Translations under genes and position numbers: made by a program
The notes under the pieces: generated by a model
What the model saw: only the letters and a program-made list of their open reading frames with translations
What the model was told of the DNA's origin: nothing
Databases searched by the model: none
In this document: in pieces, positions 55,201 to 63,389 of the stretch
How positions within the stretch are numbered: position 1 is the stretch's first letter
Layout: each line of letters starts with the position of its first letter
From: Owenia fusiformis
Taxonomy: Eukaryota; Annelida; Polychaeta; Sabellida; Oweniidae
Assembly (NCBI GenBank): GCA_903813345.2
Contig: CAIIXF020000009.1
Coordinates: 30,046,740 to 30,110,739, forward strand
Reading direction: 5' to 3'
DNA: 64,000 bases

Positions 55201-58168
55201 GTTCAATTTACATGTCTAGTTATTCTTCATTCTTTCTTTCTTTCTTTCTTCCTCCTAACAGATTTTCTCTCCAACTATAACATTTTACTTAATCCAACCT
55301 ACATGGTTGACTAGGGAATGTATCTGGCTTTCTGGGAAATTAGGTCAAATTTTTATCTAGGTCATAGGTCAAGAACTAGGTCAAATCTTGGATTTTCACT
55401 AATTCACCACTTTTCTCAGTCGTCTTTCAATATTTTGGCTCCGGGTTTTTTTCATTATGTTCCTTGGAAAAAACGCTAATTCCGTAAGGCAAATCGTTTT
55501 TTGATTACTCTTACCGATTTTGAGATATTGCGTCCGAAAAGTAGGTCAGAACACAAAGTTCTCCAAATTCAACATGTGAGTTATGAAATAAGTGTAGAAT
55601 GATCTCAGGAATCCGAATCTGCAAACCAAATTTAGATCAGACTTCCGGTTCGGAAGTTATGGCGTTTTGAAAGCTCAAAAATCGCTAAATTTGGTGCCTA
55701 TGTTAAGTCAATGGGAAAAAAGACTTTTTCGAAGTGTAAAATACAAGATATAGACTGAGTACAGCTTAACATAATGAATGCTTATAAAAGAAGGGGACCT
55801 CAAAAGCTACATAGCTTCAAAATTTGAACACCAAAATGCCTAGGTCAAAATCTAGGTCAAATTCATAGTTTTTCCTTATTTTTACGATTCTGACACTACA
55901 CTTCATAATTTTGTATAGAGGTAGCAAAGAGTGTGCTAATAGTGTTAGCCTTTTGCCGTCAGAAAGTATTTTGACCCACTTTTGAGATATGGTGTCCGAA
56001 AAGTAGGTCAAAATAAAAAGTTCCCCAAATTGAACATATGAGCTATGAATTAAGGGTAGAATTTTCCCAGAAATCCGAATCTGCAAACCAAATTTCAATC
56101 CGACTTTCGGTGCGGAAGTTATGGCGTTTTGAAAGCTCAAAAATCGCTAAATTTGGTCCCCCATGTTATGTCAATGAGAAAAAAGATTTTTTTGAAGTGT
56201 AAAATACCAGATATAAACTGAGTACAGCTTAACATTCTGAAAGCCTATAAAAGAAGGGGACCTCGAAGGCTATCTAGCTTTAAAATTTGGACACCAAAAT
56301 GCCTAGGTCAAAATCTAGGTCAAATTCATAGTTTTTCCTTATTTTTGCGATTCTGACATTACACTTTAATGATTTGCTTCGAAGTTTTGTATACAGGTAG
56401 CAAAGAGTGTGCTTATAGTGTTAGCCTTCTGCCGTCAGAAAGTATTTTGACCCACTTTTGAGATATGGTGTCTGAAAAGTAGGTCAAAATAAAAAGTTCT
56501 CCAAATTTAACGTATGAGTTATGAATTAAGGATAGAATTTTCTCAGGAATCAGAATCTTTAAACCAAATTTCGATCCAACTTCTGATTAGATAGTTATAG
56601 CGGTTTGAAGTCTCGAAAAGTCGATATGATGATATCCCCATGTTAAGCCAATGGAGTCGAAGATAACATCGTCTAAATGTCTATATTCTAGCTGACTCAG
56701 CTTATTCTGGATGACTCAGATTACAGTTTTTTGGATGACTCAGCTTAAAAAAAAGTTTGAAATCTGGAGTCTTAAATTGAACTTGTTCAATTTACATGTC
56801 TAGTTATATATACATTTCCATCCGTCCGTCCATCTGGGCAATAACTCAAATACTGTTCACCCGATTTCGTTTATATTTTTTACACATGTGCCCTATGGGA
56901 GTACAAGTTCTGCTGGAAAGACAGTTTTCAAAATGGCCGCTCTTTAAAAAATTGCAGCCATTATAGTGCCGTTTTACAGTAATTTAGGTACTGTGTATAA
57001 AACTGTAATAGCAATATGTTTTTTAAGAAATACATGGCATTCATCTTGAAAAATGTCTAATGCCATTTTGTGTTATACAACATTTTTTACTATAACTTAA
57101 AAAGTAGTGGGCATTTTGAAAAATGGGCTCCATTTTTACGTGTGTTATTTTACATTTTTTACTTAAACTCAAAAAGTAATAAAGCGATTTTGTTCATATT
57201 TGATATGAGAATACTCATAAGCATGGCACACACTGTCTACTAAGCAACCATTTTGAAAATGGTGGCCTTTCTTTTGTTTGTTATTCTACGATATTTGCTA
57301 TATATTTTGTTTGTAAAAATGCCAGCCATTGCTGTTTGATGGGATTTGCTATGCTTTGGCATCAAATTATGCGATCACATATTAAGACTGGTTAATTTGA
57401 TGACAAAAATAGAATTGATTCTTATTCTAGTCTCAGGAAGCAAGAATGTAATAAAAAGATCCCATTAGAACATTAATATAACTACCCCAGTCTTATATTT
57501 AAGTGCTTCTTCTTCCAGGTTATTGTTTGCCATTAACAGCTCCTCCTGGAGTCTTTTCATACTTTTAGCCTACAAATACATATTGATAATGTAGAAACTA
57601 TAAGAATTGGATTAACTTCAAAATATCTGCTAAAATTATATTCTACATTTTATGTTGTGATCAGTTATTTGTGTAAATATATGTGATGCTCAAAACAGAG
57701 GTATCATATGTTTAATTTGGAAGAAATTATAGTTATAACATTATATTGCATGAATAAATACATACTTTTGCTTCTGATTTTAGTTCTTCTTTCTCCAGAT
57801 TACTTTTTGCCATTGACAACTCTTCTTGTAAGGTGTTCACCTTAGATGAAAGAACTTGACCCTAAAATCAAATAATTATTGTCAGGTGACGTTTTGTTGA
57901 TGCCTCTACATGTTTATATCCAGTGTTTGACATCTGAAGCTTATGTATCATTTTTGTTACAATTTGCTAGAATATGAAAGGTATAGTCAGGTCAGATTGA
58001 CTTGACAGTATGGATAAATTGAATAGATATCATTCCCCCTAAAGTACGAGGTGAAGGATTTGGTTTCATTGTTATCTCATATAAAGTAATGCTTAATTTA
58101 TGTACCTTTTCATTTGCATTTTCCAGTGATTGCTTTGCTTCTTCAAGGTCATCCCTAAGTTTGTAAAT
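33442..58168 (-). CDS. Coiled-coil/NHL-repeat protein gene (TRIM-NHL-like C-terminus), 24 coil exons + NHL exon
   Basis: Read right to left: coil exons at 58106, 57766, 57486, 48671, 46314, 45902 and 45412, then fifteen 96-bp array exons from 43918 to 40750, a 75-bp exon at 40359, a 57-bp exon at 37155, and the terminal NHL exon ending at 33442. All are phase 0 at both ends and bounded by AG/GT. The visible part encodes about 760 residues of coiled coil followed by 266 residues of a six-bladed NHL propeller. The N-terminus, where a TRIM protein would have RING and B-box domains, is not in the window, so ubiquitin-ligase activity cannot be claimed. NHL propellers of TRIM proteins bind RNA or protein partners; that is family knowledge, not shown here. 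The coil is far longer than the usual TRIM coil of about 100 residues. The gene is probably intracellular. One array copy at 40546 is broken. Confidence 0.8.
35678..36782. mobile_element. 1.1-kb element with 23-bp terminal inverted repeats
   Basis: Bases 35678-35700 (TACTCCTCAAAAAAAGTTAA plus GGA) are the reverse complement of 36759-36781. A second repeat (about 35733-36102) sits inside. The 36613-36745 part recurs at 38527-38655. In the last introns of the NHL gene. Confidence 0.75.
35733..36102. mobile_element. Inner repeat bounded by TTAAAGGTGC / GCCCCTTTAA
   Basis: Starts TTAAAGGTGCTACAAATAGT and ends TCCTTATTGCCCCTTTAA. The same unit, slightly longer, is at 47963-48478. Confidence 0.6.
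37155..37211 (-). CDS. Coil exon, 19 codons, links coil to NHL exon
   Basis: Acceptor TTGCAG, donor GTAAAG, phase 0. It encodes VQKLQNALAQSHALQQAAK, a regular a/d heptad pattern of Leu/Ala. Confidence 0.7.
37525..37866. mobile_element. ~340-bp element with ~40-bp terminal inverted repeats
   Basis: Left TAGGGGCCGGGTCAATATTT, then CAGTGTCCATCAAAAAATG, is matched by the reverse complement of 37825-37866 with few changes. No ORF. Confidence 0.75.
38771..40185. repeat. Long copy of the AAGTGCTATATTGTC family with internal tandem copies
   Basis: Begins GCACTTTGAAAAAGTGCTAT and ends TCAAAGTGCGATATTTATCA. Inside, TTGTCATCAAAATTCCAGGA, GATGCAAGAGCAGACTA and TGGCGGCCATTTTGAA blocks repeat about five times (near 38853, 38996, 39457, 39603 and 40019). 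Also contains the GGTCAAAGGTC-like protein-less repeat words. Confidence 0.7.
40359..40433 (-). CDS. Array coil exon, 25 codons (one heptad shorter)
   Basis: Acceptor TTGCAG, donor GTATTT. ALDHSSKMKTLQDEL joins directly to TEVKQKSEAE. The seven residues LTANNNL present in sister exons are missing (21 bp), which keeps both the frame and the coil register. Confidence 0.8.
40546..40639 (-). pseudogene. Broken array coil exon (94 bp) with in-frame TGA
   Basis: Aligned to its neighbours it lacks two single bases: one before the Leu codon of the NNNLTE stretch and one at the donor edge. Reading gives ALDHSSKMKTLQDEL, then FTVNNN and TGA. Acceptor TTGCAG and a GTTATT donor remain. If spliced in, it would end the protein before the NHL domain; if skipped, the frame continues. 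Confidence 0.75.
40750..40845 (-). CDS. Array coil exon (32 codons)
   Basis: Acceptor TTACAG, donor GTGTTC. Starts ALDLSSQV, core LLTATNN, ends EEKQRSEPE. Confidence 0.82.
40953..41048 (-). CDS. Array coil exon (32 codons)
   Basis: Starts ALDLSSQV, EEM in place of DEL, core LTANNN, ends EEKQRSETE. Donor GTATTT. Confidence 0.83.
41159..41254 (-). CDS. Array coil exon (32 codons)
   Basis: Starts ALDLSSKV, core EELLTANNN, ends EEKRRSETE. Acceptor TTGCAG, donor GTATTT. Confidence 0.83.
41365..41460 (-). CDS. Array coil exon (32 codons)
   Basis: Starts ALDHSSKM, core EELLTATNN, ends EVKQRSKAE. The DHSSKM start is shared with the 40359 and 40546 copies. Confidence 0.83.
41568..41663 (-). CDS. 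Array coil exon (32 codons)
   Basis: Starts AQDLSSKV, core EELLTATNN, ends EEKQRSETE. Confidence 0.83.
41774..41869 (-). CDS. Array coil exon (32 codons)
   Basis: Starts AQDLSSKV, core DELLTANNN, ends EEKQRSKAE. Its protein is identical to the copy at 43094. Confidence 0.84.
41980..42075 (-). CDS. Array coil exon (32 codons)
   Basis: Starts AIDLSSQV, core DELLAANNN, ends EVKQRLEAE. Confidence 0.83.
42186..42281 (-). CDS. Array coil exon (32 codons)
   Basis: Starts ALDLSSQV, core DELLAANNN, ends EVKQKSEAE. Confidence 0.83.
42429..42524 (-). CDS. Array coil exon (32 codons)
   Basis: Starts AQDLSSKV, core DELLTANNN, ends EVKQKSEAE. The intron on its 5' side holds a ~250-bp insertion. Confidence 0.83.
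42560..42825. mobile_element. ~250-bp insertion in an array intron
   Basis: The array step between the exons at 42888 and 42429 is 459 bp, about 253 more than the period. The extra AT-rich segment matches no other array intron, while intron-unit sequence resumes on both sides. No ORF and no clear terminal repeat seen. Confidence 0.6.
42888..42983 (-). CDS. Array coil exon (32 codons)
   Basis: Starts ALDLSFQV (Phe is unique to this copy), core LLAPNNN with a Pro that would kink the helix, ends EVKQKSEAE. Confidence 0.82.
43094..43189 (-). CDS. Array coil exon (32 codons)
   Basis: Starts AQDLSSKV, core DELLTANNN, ends EEKQRSKAE. Confidence 0.84.
43300..43395 (-). CDS. Array coil exon (32 codons)
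   Basis: Starts ARDLSSRV, core DELLTANNN, ends EVKQRSEAE. Confidence 0.84.
43507..43602 (-). CDS. Array coil exon (32 codons)
   Basis: Starts ARDLSSKV, core DELLTANNN, ends EVKQKSEAE. Confidence 0.84.
43713..43808 (-). CDS. Array coil exon (32 codons)
   Basis: Starts AQDLSSRV, core DELLTANNN, ends EVKQRSEAE. Confidence 0.84.
43918..44013 (-). CDS. Array coil exon (32 codons), 5'-most intact copy
   Basis: Starts AQDLSSKV, core DELLTANNN, ends EVKQKSEAE. Beyond it the 206-bp unit is interrupted at about 44058 by unrelated sequence. Confidence 0.84.
44442..44460 (-). pseudogene. Truncated remnant of an array exon (donor end only)
   Basis: After intron-like sequence matching other array units (44370-44441), 19 bases match the donor end of an array exon, with the GTATTA donor still present. 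The rest of the exon is gone. Confidence 0.5.
45224..45298 (-). pseudogene. Degenerate array-type exon
   Basis: Bases here align with the TTATTTGCTGTTAACAGCTC core of array exons and with their acceptor side, but with several indels and no donor. It appears to be a dead copy outside the ordered array. Confidence 0.45.
45412..45591 (-). CDS. Coil exon with six tandem SNNKLKE/D heptads (60 codons)
   Basis: Acceptor TTTTTAG, donor GTATTT. It begins VKELNQKLSE, then the heptad SNNKLKE five times and SNNKLKD once, then GEQKSKKK. At DNA level it is a 21-bp minisatellite whose Ser/Asp-region codon alternates GAC/GAT, so the true period is partly 42 bp. It is a coiled coil with Leu every seven residues. 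Confidence 0.85.
45902..45994 (-). CDS. Coil exon (31 codons)
   Basis: Acceptor ATTTAAG, donor GTATTT. VKELSSKIKSLQQKLSES, then SNKLKVETKSKTE. Intermediate in sequence between the SNNKLKE exon and the array exons. Confidence 0.8.
46314..46409 (-). CDS. Coil exon (32 codons)
   Basis: Acceptor ATTGTAG. TQDLSSEVKTKQDELLMA, then NKNQEDLEKKSEAK. Same 32-residue frame as the array copies but diverged. Confidence 0.8.
46492..47792. mobile_element. Nested inverted-repeat element in a coil-gene intron
   Basis: Left TTAAAACCTGTCTAATCTTT and right TACAGGTTTCACTGTTC are opposed ends, with internal GTGTTCAGAT words, as at 15257-16168. An inner foldback (about 46973-47762) has CCCAAGTGAAAAAAAC against TTTTTTTAACTTGGG and is packed with short ACCACTAATA direct repeats. 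Confidence 0.6.
47963..48478. mobile_element. Second copy of the TTAAAGGTGC / GCCCCTTTAA repeat
   Basis: Starts TTAAAGGTGCAACAATAAGT and ends CCTTGTTGCCCCTTTAA. It matches 35733-36102 and has about 140 extra bases near 48060-48210. Confidence 0.65.
48671..48766 (-). CDS. Coil exon (32 codons)
   Basis: Acceptor TTGTAG, donor GTATTT. AKELSSQVKTLEAQLSES, then KNKLKKVELKAEKK. The intron on its 5' side is 8.7 kb and is nearly all tandem repeat. Confidence 0.8.
48798..50548 (+). mobile_element. Array unit E1, Helitron-like 3' end
   Basis: Opens with three ~50-bp tandem copies of the hairpin AGACTCCAGATTG...TCTGGAGTCT and closes with ATTGAAC-TTC-GTTCAAT, nine bases, then CTAG at 50545-50548 followed by T. 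The core holds GTAGGTCAAAATAAAAAGTT and TTCCGGTTCGGAAGTTATGG blocks, each repeated. A TATCC/TTCCT pyrimidine tract lies at 50200-50420 and GATGACTCAGCTTA copies near the end. Confidence 0.7.
50549..51829 (+). mobile_element. Array unit E2
   Basis: Same core, TATCC tract at 51535-51715, same 3' hairpin and CTAG (51826-51829). It also has a short GGTCCAAGTC-type tandem near 51060-51150. Confidence 0.65.
51830..53618 (+). mobile_element. Array unit E3
   Basis: Begins with one AGACTCCAGATT hairpin at 51838. Core blocks repeat several times. Ends with the hairpin and CTAG at 53615-53618. Confidence 0.65.
53619..55219 (+). mobile_element. Array unit E4
   Basis: Starts directly after CTAG with a TTTC tract. 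Three-fold GATGACTCAGCTTA near the end. 3' end is a 9-bp stem AAATTGAAC-TT-GTTCAATTT, six bases, then CTAG. Confidence 0.65.
55220..56803 (+). mobile_element. Array unit E5
   Basis: Same layout as E4. Last unit of the forward array; CTAG at 56800-56803 followed by T. Confidence 0.65.
56806..57380. repeat. CCATCCGTCCGTCC repeat with ~135-bp-type blocks
   Basis: Directly after E5. Contains GCAATAACTCAAATACTG and GCATGGCACACACTGTCTAC words related to 1-900. Short ORFs here come from the repeat. Confidence 0.6.
57486..57569 (-). CDS. Coil exon (28 codons)
   Basis: Acceptor TTTGTAG, donor GTAGTT. AKSMKRLQEELLMANNN, then LEEEALKYKTG. Recognisably the same repeat, with four fewer residues at the start. 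Confidence 0.75.
57766..57861 (-). CDS. Coil exon (32 codons)
   Basis: Acceptor ATTTTAG, donor GTATGT. GQVLSSKVNTLQEELSMA, then KSNLEKEELKSEAK. Confidence 0.78.
58106..58168 (-). CDS. Coil exon (21 codons), 5'-most exon found
   Basis: Acceptor TTTTCAG, donor GTACAT. IYKLRDDLEEAKQSLENANE plus Lys, an exact three heptads. No further exon was seen to the right end of the window. Confidence 0.7.
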
Positions 58169-58239
58169 CTGAAAAATAATTGAATTAACAAGTGTTAATT
58201 TATTGTTACCAGCTGATGGATTTATTGAGTTTTTATCCC

Positions 58240-59210
58240 ACTGAACAAAGTTCGAGGGGGATATAGGAAAGCCATCCGTCTGTTTGTCTGGCCATCCATT
58301 CCTCCATCTGTCCGTTTGTCGGAATAATGATAATTCAAATACTGGTTGATGGATTTGATTCAAACTTTATAGACTTATGCCTTATGGGAGTACAACCTCT
58401 GCTCAAGAATGAATTTTCAATAATAGCCACTCAGTTCAAAATGACTGCCATTTTTCACAAATGTAATCTTTGATAACTCAAATACCAGTTCACAAATTCA
58501 GTTAAAATTTTACATACTGATGCCTAGGGACAAAGGAGCTACGCCAAAGAAGAGATTTTTAAAATGGCTGCTAAATATCAAAATTTTTCGTAAAAAACAT
58601 AATCTTTGATAATTCAAATACCATTGAACAGATGTGCTTCAAATTTTATATGATGATGCCTAGGGACAAATTATATTTATTCAAGAAAGAAATTTTAAGA
58701 TGGTGGCTAAATTTCAAAATGGCTGCCATATTTTCATTAAAAAATGTAATCAAATACTAGTAGATGGATTTAGTTCAAATTTTATATGCTTATGCCTAGG
58801 GACAAAGGAGCTATGCTGGAGAAGAGATGTTCAAAATGGTTGCTAAATATCAAAATGGCAGCCATTTTTTGTAACTCAAATACCAGTGAACAGATTTGGT
58901 TCAAATTCTATATGGTGATGCCTAGGGAAAAAGGAGGTTTGTTCACGAAAGAATTTTCAAAATGGTTGCTGAATTTTAAAATGGCCACCATTTCCATAAA
59001 AAATGCAATCTTTGATAACTCAAATACAAGTTGACAGATTATGTTCAAATTTTATATGCTGATGCTTCGGGACAAAGGAGCTACGCTGAAGAAGGGATTT
59101 TCAAAATGGCTGTTAAAATATCAAAATGGCGGCCATTTTTCTTAGAAAATGCAATCTTTGATAACTCAAATACCAGTGAATATGTTGCTTCAATGGGATT
59201 GAAAGCTTTC
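58240..59210. repeat. Tandem ~135-bp repeat, about seven copies
   Basis: Repeated GATAACTCAAATACCAGT and GATGCCTAGGGACAAAGGAG words, alternating with AAAATGGCTGCCATTTTT. Starts with a TCCGTCTGTTTGTCTGGCC stretch. Confidence 0.75.
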
Positions 59211-59274
59211 AAAACTATGCAGAATTAATTTTCAAGTATGTCTAATCAAATTATCAAAAAAGATTCATATTTAA

Positions 59275-61026
59275 CTAGATTTGTAAATTGAACAAAGTTC
59301 AATTTAAGACTCCAGATTGATTTACTTGAGTAAAGAGCTGAGTAAGTAACTGAGTAGGAAGCTGAGTAAGTAGATGATTAAGTAATTGAGTAAGTAGCTG
59401 AGTAGGTAGCTGAGTAAGCAGCTGAGCAGGTAGCTGAGTAAGTAGCTGAGTAGGTAGCTGAGTAAGTAGCTGAGTAGGTAGCTGAGTAGGTAGCTAAGTA
59501 GGTAGCCGAGTAGGTAAGTAGGTAGGTAAGTAGGAATTTTTGACCGGAAGTCGGATTGAAATTTGGTTTGCAGATTTGGATTCCTGAGAAAATTCTACCC
59601 TTAATTCATAACTCATTTTATTTTGACCTACTTTACGGACACCATATCTCAAAAGTGGGTCAAAATACTCTCTGACGGCAAAAGGCTAACACTATTAGTA
59701 CACTCTTTGCTACATGTATACAAAATTTTGAAGCAAATCCTAAAAGTGTAGTGCCAGAATCGCAAAAATAAGGAAAAACTATGAATTTGACCTAGATTTT
59801 GACCTAGGCATTTTGGTGTCCGAATATTGAAATAAGGTAGCTTTTGAGGTCCCCTTCTTTTATAGGAATTCATTATCTTAAGCTGTACTCAATCTATATC
59901 TCGTATTTTACTCTTCAAAAAAATTTTTTTTCCTTGACTTTCTATCAGGATAACATCAGATCGATTTTTCTCGAAATTTCAAAACGCCATAACTTTCAAA
60001 CCGGAAGTCGGATCGAAATTTGATTTAAAGATTCGGATTCCTGACAAAATTCTACCCCTTATTCATAACTCATACGTTAAATTTGGCGAATTTTTATTTT
60101 GACCTACTTTTCGGACACGCCATAACTTTGGAAACAGAAGTCGGATCGAAATTTGGTTTGCAGATTCGGATTCCAGAGAAAATTCTACTCTTAATTCATA
60201 ACTAATATGTAAAATTTGGAGAATTTTTTATTTTGACCTACTTTTCGGACACCATATCTCAAAAGTGGGTCAAAATACTTCCTGACGGCAAAAGGCTAAC
60301 ACTATTAGCACACTCTTGGCTACATGTATACAAATTTTCGAAGAATATAATTAATCTGTAGTGTCAGAATCGCAAAAATAAGGAAAAACTTTGAATTTGA
60401 CCTAGATTTTGACCTAGGCATTTTGGTGTCCAAATTTTTATGAAAAGAAGGTCTTGTGGTCCCTTTCTTTTATGGGCTTCCATTATGTTTAGCTGTGCTT
60501 AGTCTATATCTCGTATTTTACACTTCAAAAAAATATTTTTTCCTATTGAATTAACATGGGGCACCAAATTTAGCGATTTTTGAATTTTCAAAACGCCATA
60601 ACTTCTGAACCGGAAGTCAGATCGAAATTTGGTTTTCAGATTCGGAATCCTGAGAAAATTTCCTATATGACTGATATCCTGGACATTGGATTCGAAGAAA
60701 TTTTTTTTGGACCTCGTTTTCGGACACTGATATCTCGAAATCGGTTTGAGATACCAAAAAACTAAATCGATCCTAGGTTTTCTACTTTTTTATGAGGAAC
60801 ACAATGAAAAAAACCAGGATCAAAAATATTGAAGGACGACCGAGATAATGGGAAAAAGTGACAAAGTACTGGATTTGACCTAGTTCTTGACCTTTGACCT
60901 AGATAAAAATTTGACCTAATTTCCCATCATCCCAGATACATTCCCTAGTTAATCATGTAAGCAGCTTAAAGTAAGCTCTTCTAGTTGGCGAGAAATCTGG
61001 GAAGGAGGAAGAGGAAGAAAGAATAA
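59275..61026 (-). mobile_element. Array unit M1, inverted orientation
   Basis: On the + strand opens with CTAG then AAATTGAAC...GTTCAATTT and AGACTCCAGATT, the mirror of the 3' ends of E units. A GAGTAAGTAGCT 12-bp microsatellite lies at about 59340-59545. Core blocks are the reverse complement of E units. Confidence 0.65.
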
Positions 61027-63389
61027 CTAGATTTGTGAAATTGAACAAGTTCAATTTAAGACTCCAGATTTATTTGACCTAGATAGATCAGTAAAGAGCT
61101 GAGTAAGTAACTGAGTAATTAGCTGAGTAAGTACCTTAGTAGTAGTTGAGTAAGTAGCTGAGTAAGTAACTGAGTAAAAAGCTGAGTAGGTAGCTGAGTA
61201 AGTAGCTGAGTAAGTACCTGAGTTAGTAGCTGAGTAAGTTGCTAAGTAAGTAATAATTAATTAAGTAATTGAGTAAGTAGTCAAATAAGTAGCTGAGTAG
61301 GGAGAGGTAAAGTAGGGTATGCAGTATGCAGTATGTTTGATCAATCTGCATCGTGAATACTGACAAGTGGGAATTTCAAACTTCAAAATGGCGTAGAATC
61401 TAAACCGGGGGTCGGATTGCAATTTTAATTTCAGATCCGGATTCCTGAGGAAATTCTACCCCTAATTCATAACTCATACTTTAAAATTGGAGAACTTTTA
61501 TTTTGACCTACATTTCGGACACCATATCTCAAAAGTGGGTCAAAAAACTTATTGACGGCAAAATGTTAACATTATTAGCACACTCTTTACTACAAGTATA
61601 CAAAATTTCGGAGAATATCATTGAAGTGTAGTGTCAGAATCGCAAAATAAAAAAAAACTATGAATTTGACCTAGATTTTGAACTAGGTATTTTGGTGTCC
61701 AAACTTTGAAGGAAAGTAGCTTTTGAGGTCCCCTTCTTCTATGGGCTTTCATTATATTTAGCTTTACTCATTCTATATCTCGTATTTTTACACTTCAAAA
61801 AATTATTCGGTCCCATTGATTTAACATGGGGCACCAAATTTAGCGATTTTTGAGATTTGAAAACGCCATAACTTCCGCACGGGAAGTCGGATCAAAATTT
61901 GGTTTGCAGATTCGGATTCCTGATAAAATTCTACCCCTTATTTATAACTCATACGTTAAATTTGAAGATTTTTTTATTTTGACCTACTTTTGGGACACCA
62001 TATCTCAAAAGAAGGTCAAAATACTTTTTGACGGCAAAACGCTAACACTATAAGCATACTCTTGGCTACATGTATACACAATTTCGAAGAATATAATTAA
62101 AGTGTAGTGTCAAAATCGCAAAAATAAGGAAAAACTTTGAATTTGACCTTAATTTTGACCTAGGCATTTGTGTGTCCAAATTTTTAAGCTAGATGGCTTT
62201 TGAGGTCGCCTTCTTTTAAAAGCTTCCATTATATTTAGCTGAACTCAGTCTATATTTCGTATTTTTCACTTCAAAAAAAATCTTTTTTCCCATTGACTTA
62301 ACATGGGCACCAAATTTAGCGATTTTTGAGCTTTCAAAACGCCATAACTTCCAAACCAAAAGTCGGATTGAAATTTGGTTTGCAGATTCGGATTCCTGGG
62401 ATAATTCTACCCTTAATTCATAACTCATACGTTGAATTTGTAGAACTTTTTATTTTGACCTACTTTTCGGACACGCCATAACTTCCGAACCGGAAGTCTG
62501 ATCGAAATTTGGTTTGCAGATCCGGATTCCTGACAAAATCCTACCCCTAATTCATAACTCATACGTTAAATTTGAAGAACTTTATATTTTGACCTACATT
62601 TGGGACACCATATCTCAAAAGTGGGTCAAAATATTTTCTGACGGCAAAAGGCTAACACTATTAGCACACTCTTGGCTACATGTATACACAATTTTGAAGA
62701 ATATAATTAAAGTGTAGTGTCAGAATCGCAAAAATAAGGAAAAACTTTGAATTTGACCTAGATTTTGACCTAGGCATTTTGGTGTCCAAATTTTTAAGAA
62801 AAGAAGATTTTGAGATCCCTTTCTTTTATGGGCTTCCATTATGTTTTAGCTGTACTTAGTCTATATCTCATATTTTACACTTCAAAAAAATCTTTTTTTC
62901 CATTGAATTAACATGGGACACCAAATTTAGCGATTTTTGAGCTTTCAAAACGATATAACTTCCGAACCGAAAGTCGGATCGAAATTTGGTTTTCAGATTC
63001 AGAATCCTGAGAAAATTTCCTACAAGACCAGTAGCCTGGACATTTAATTGGGAGAACCTTTTTTTGGACCTCGTTTTCGGACACTGATATCTCGAAATCG
63101 GTTTGAGATATCAAAAAACTAAATCGACCTGTTTTCCCCTACTTTTTTATGAGGAACACAATGAAAAAAACCCGGATTGAAAATATTGAAGGACGACCGA
63201 GAAAATTGAAAAAAGTGACAAAGTACTTGATTTGACCTAGTTCTTGACCTTTGACCTAGATAAAAATTTGACCTAATTTCCCATCATCCCAGATACATTC
63301 CCTAGTTGATCATGTAAGTAGCTTAAAGTAAGTTCTTCTAGTTGGTGAGAAATCTTGTAAGGAGGAAGAGGAAGAAAGAATAATAATAA
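61027..63389 (-). mobile_element. Array unit M2, inverted orientation
   Basis: Same layout, GAGTAAGTAGCT-type microsatellite at 61090-61320. Core is longer (2.4 kb) with two sub-blocks. Confidence 0.65.

Noticed and set aside
60580-60765. ORF resembling the array peptide
   Set aside because: It only partly matches the shared frame and changes after 25 residues; treated as repeat sequence.
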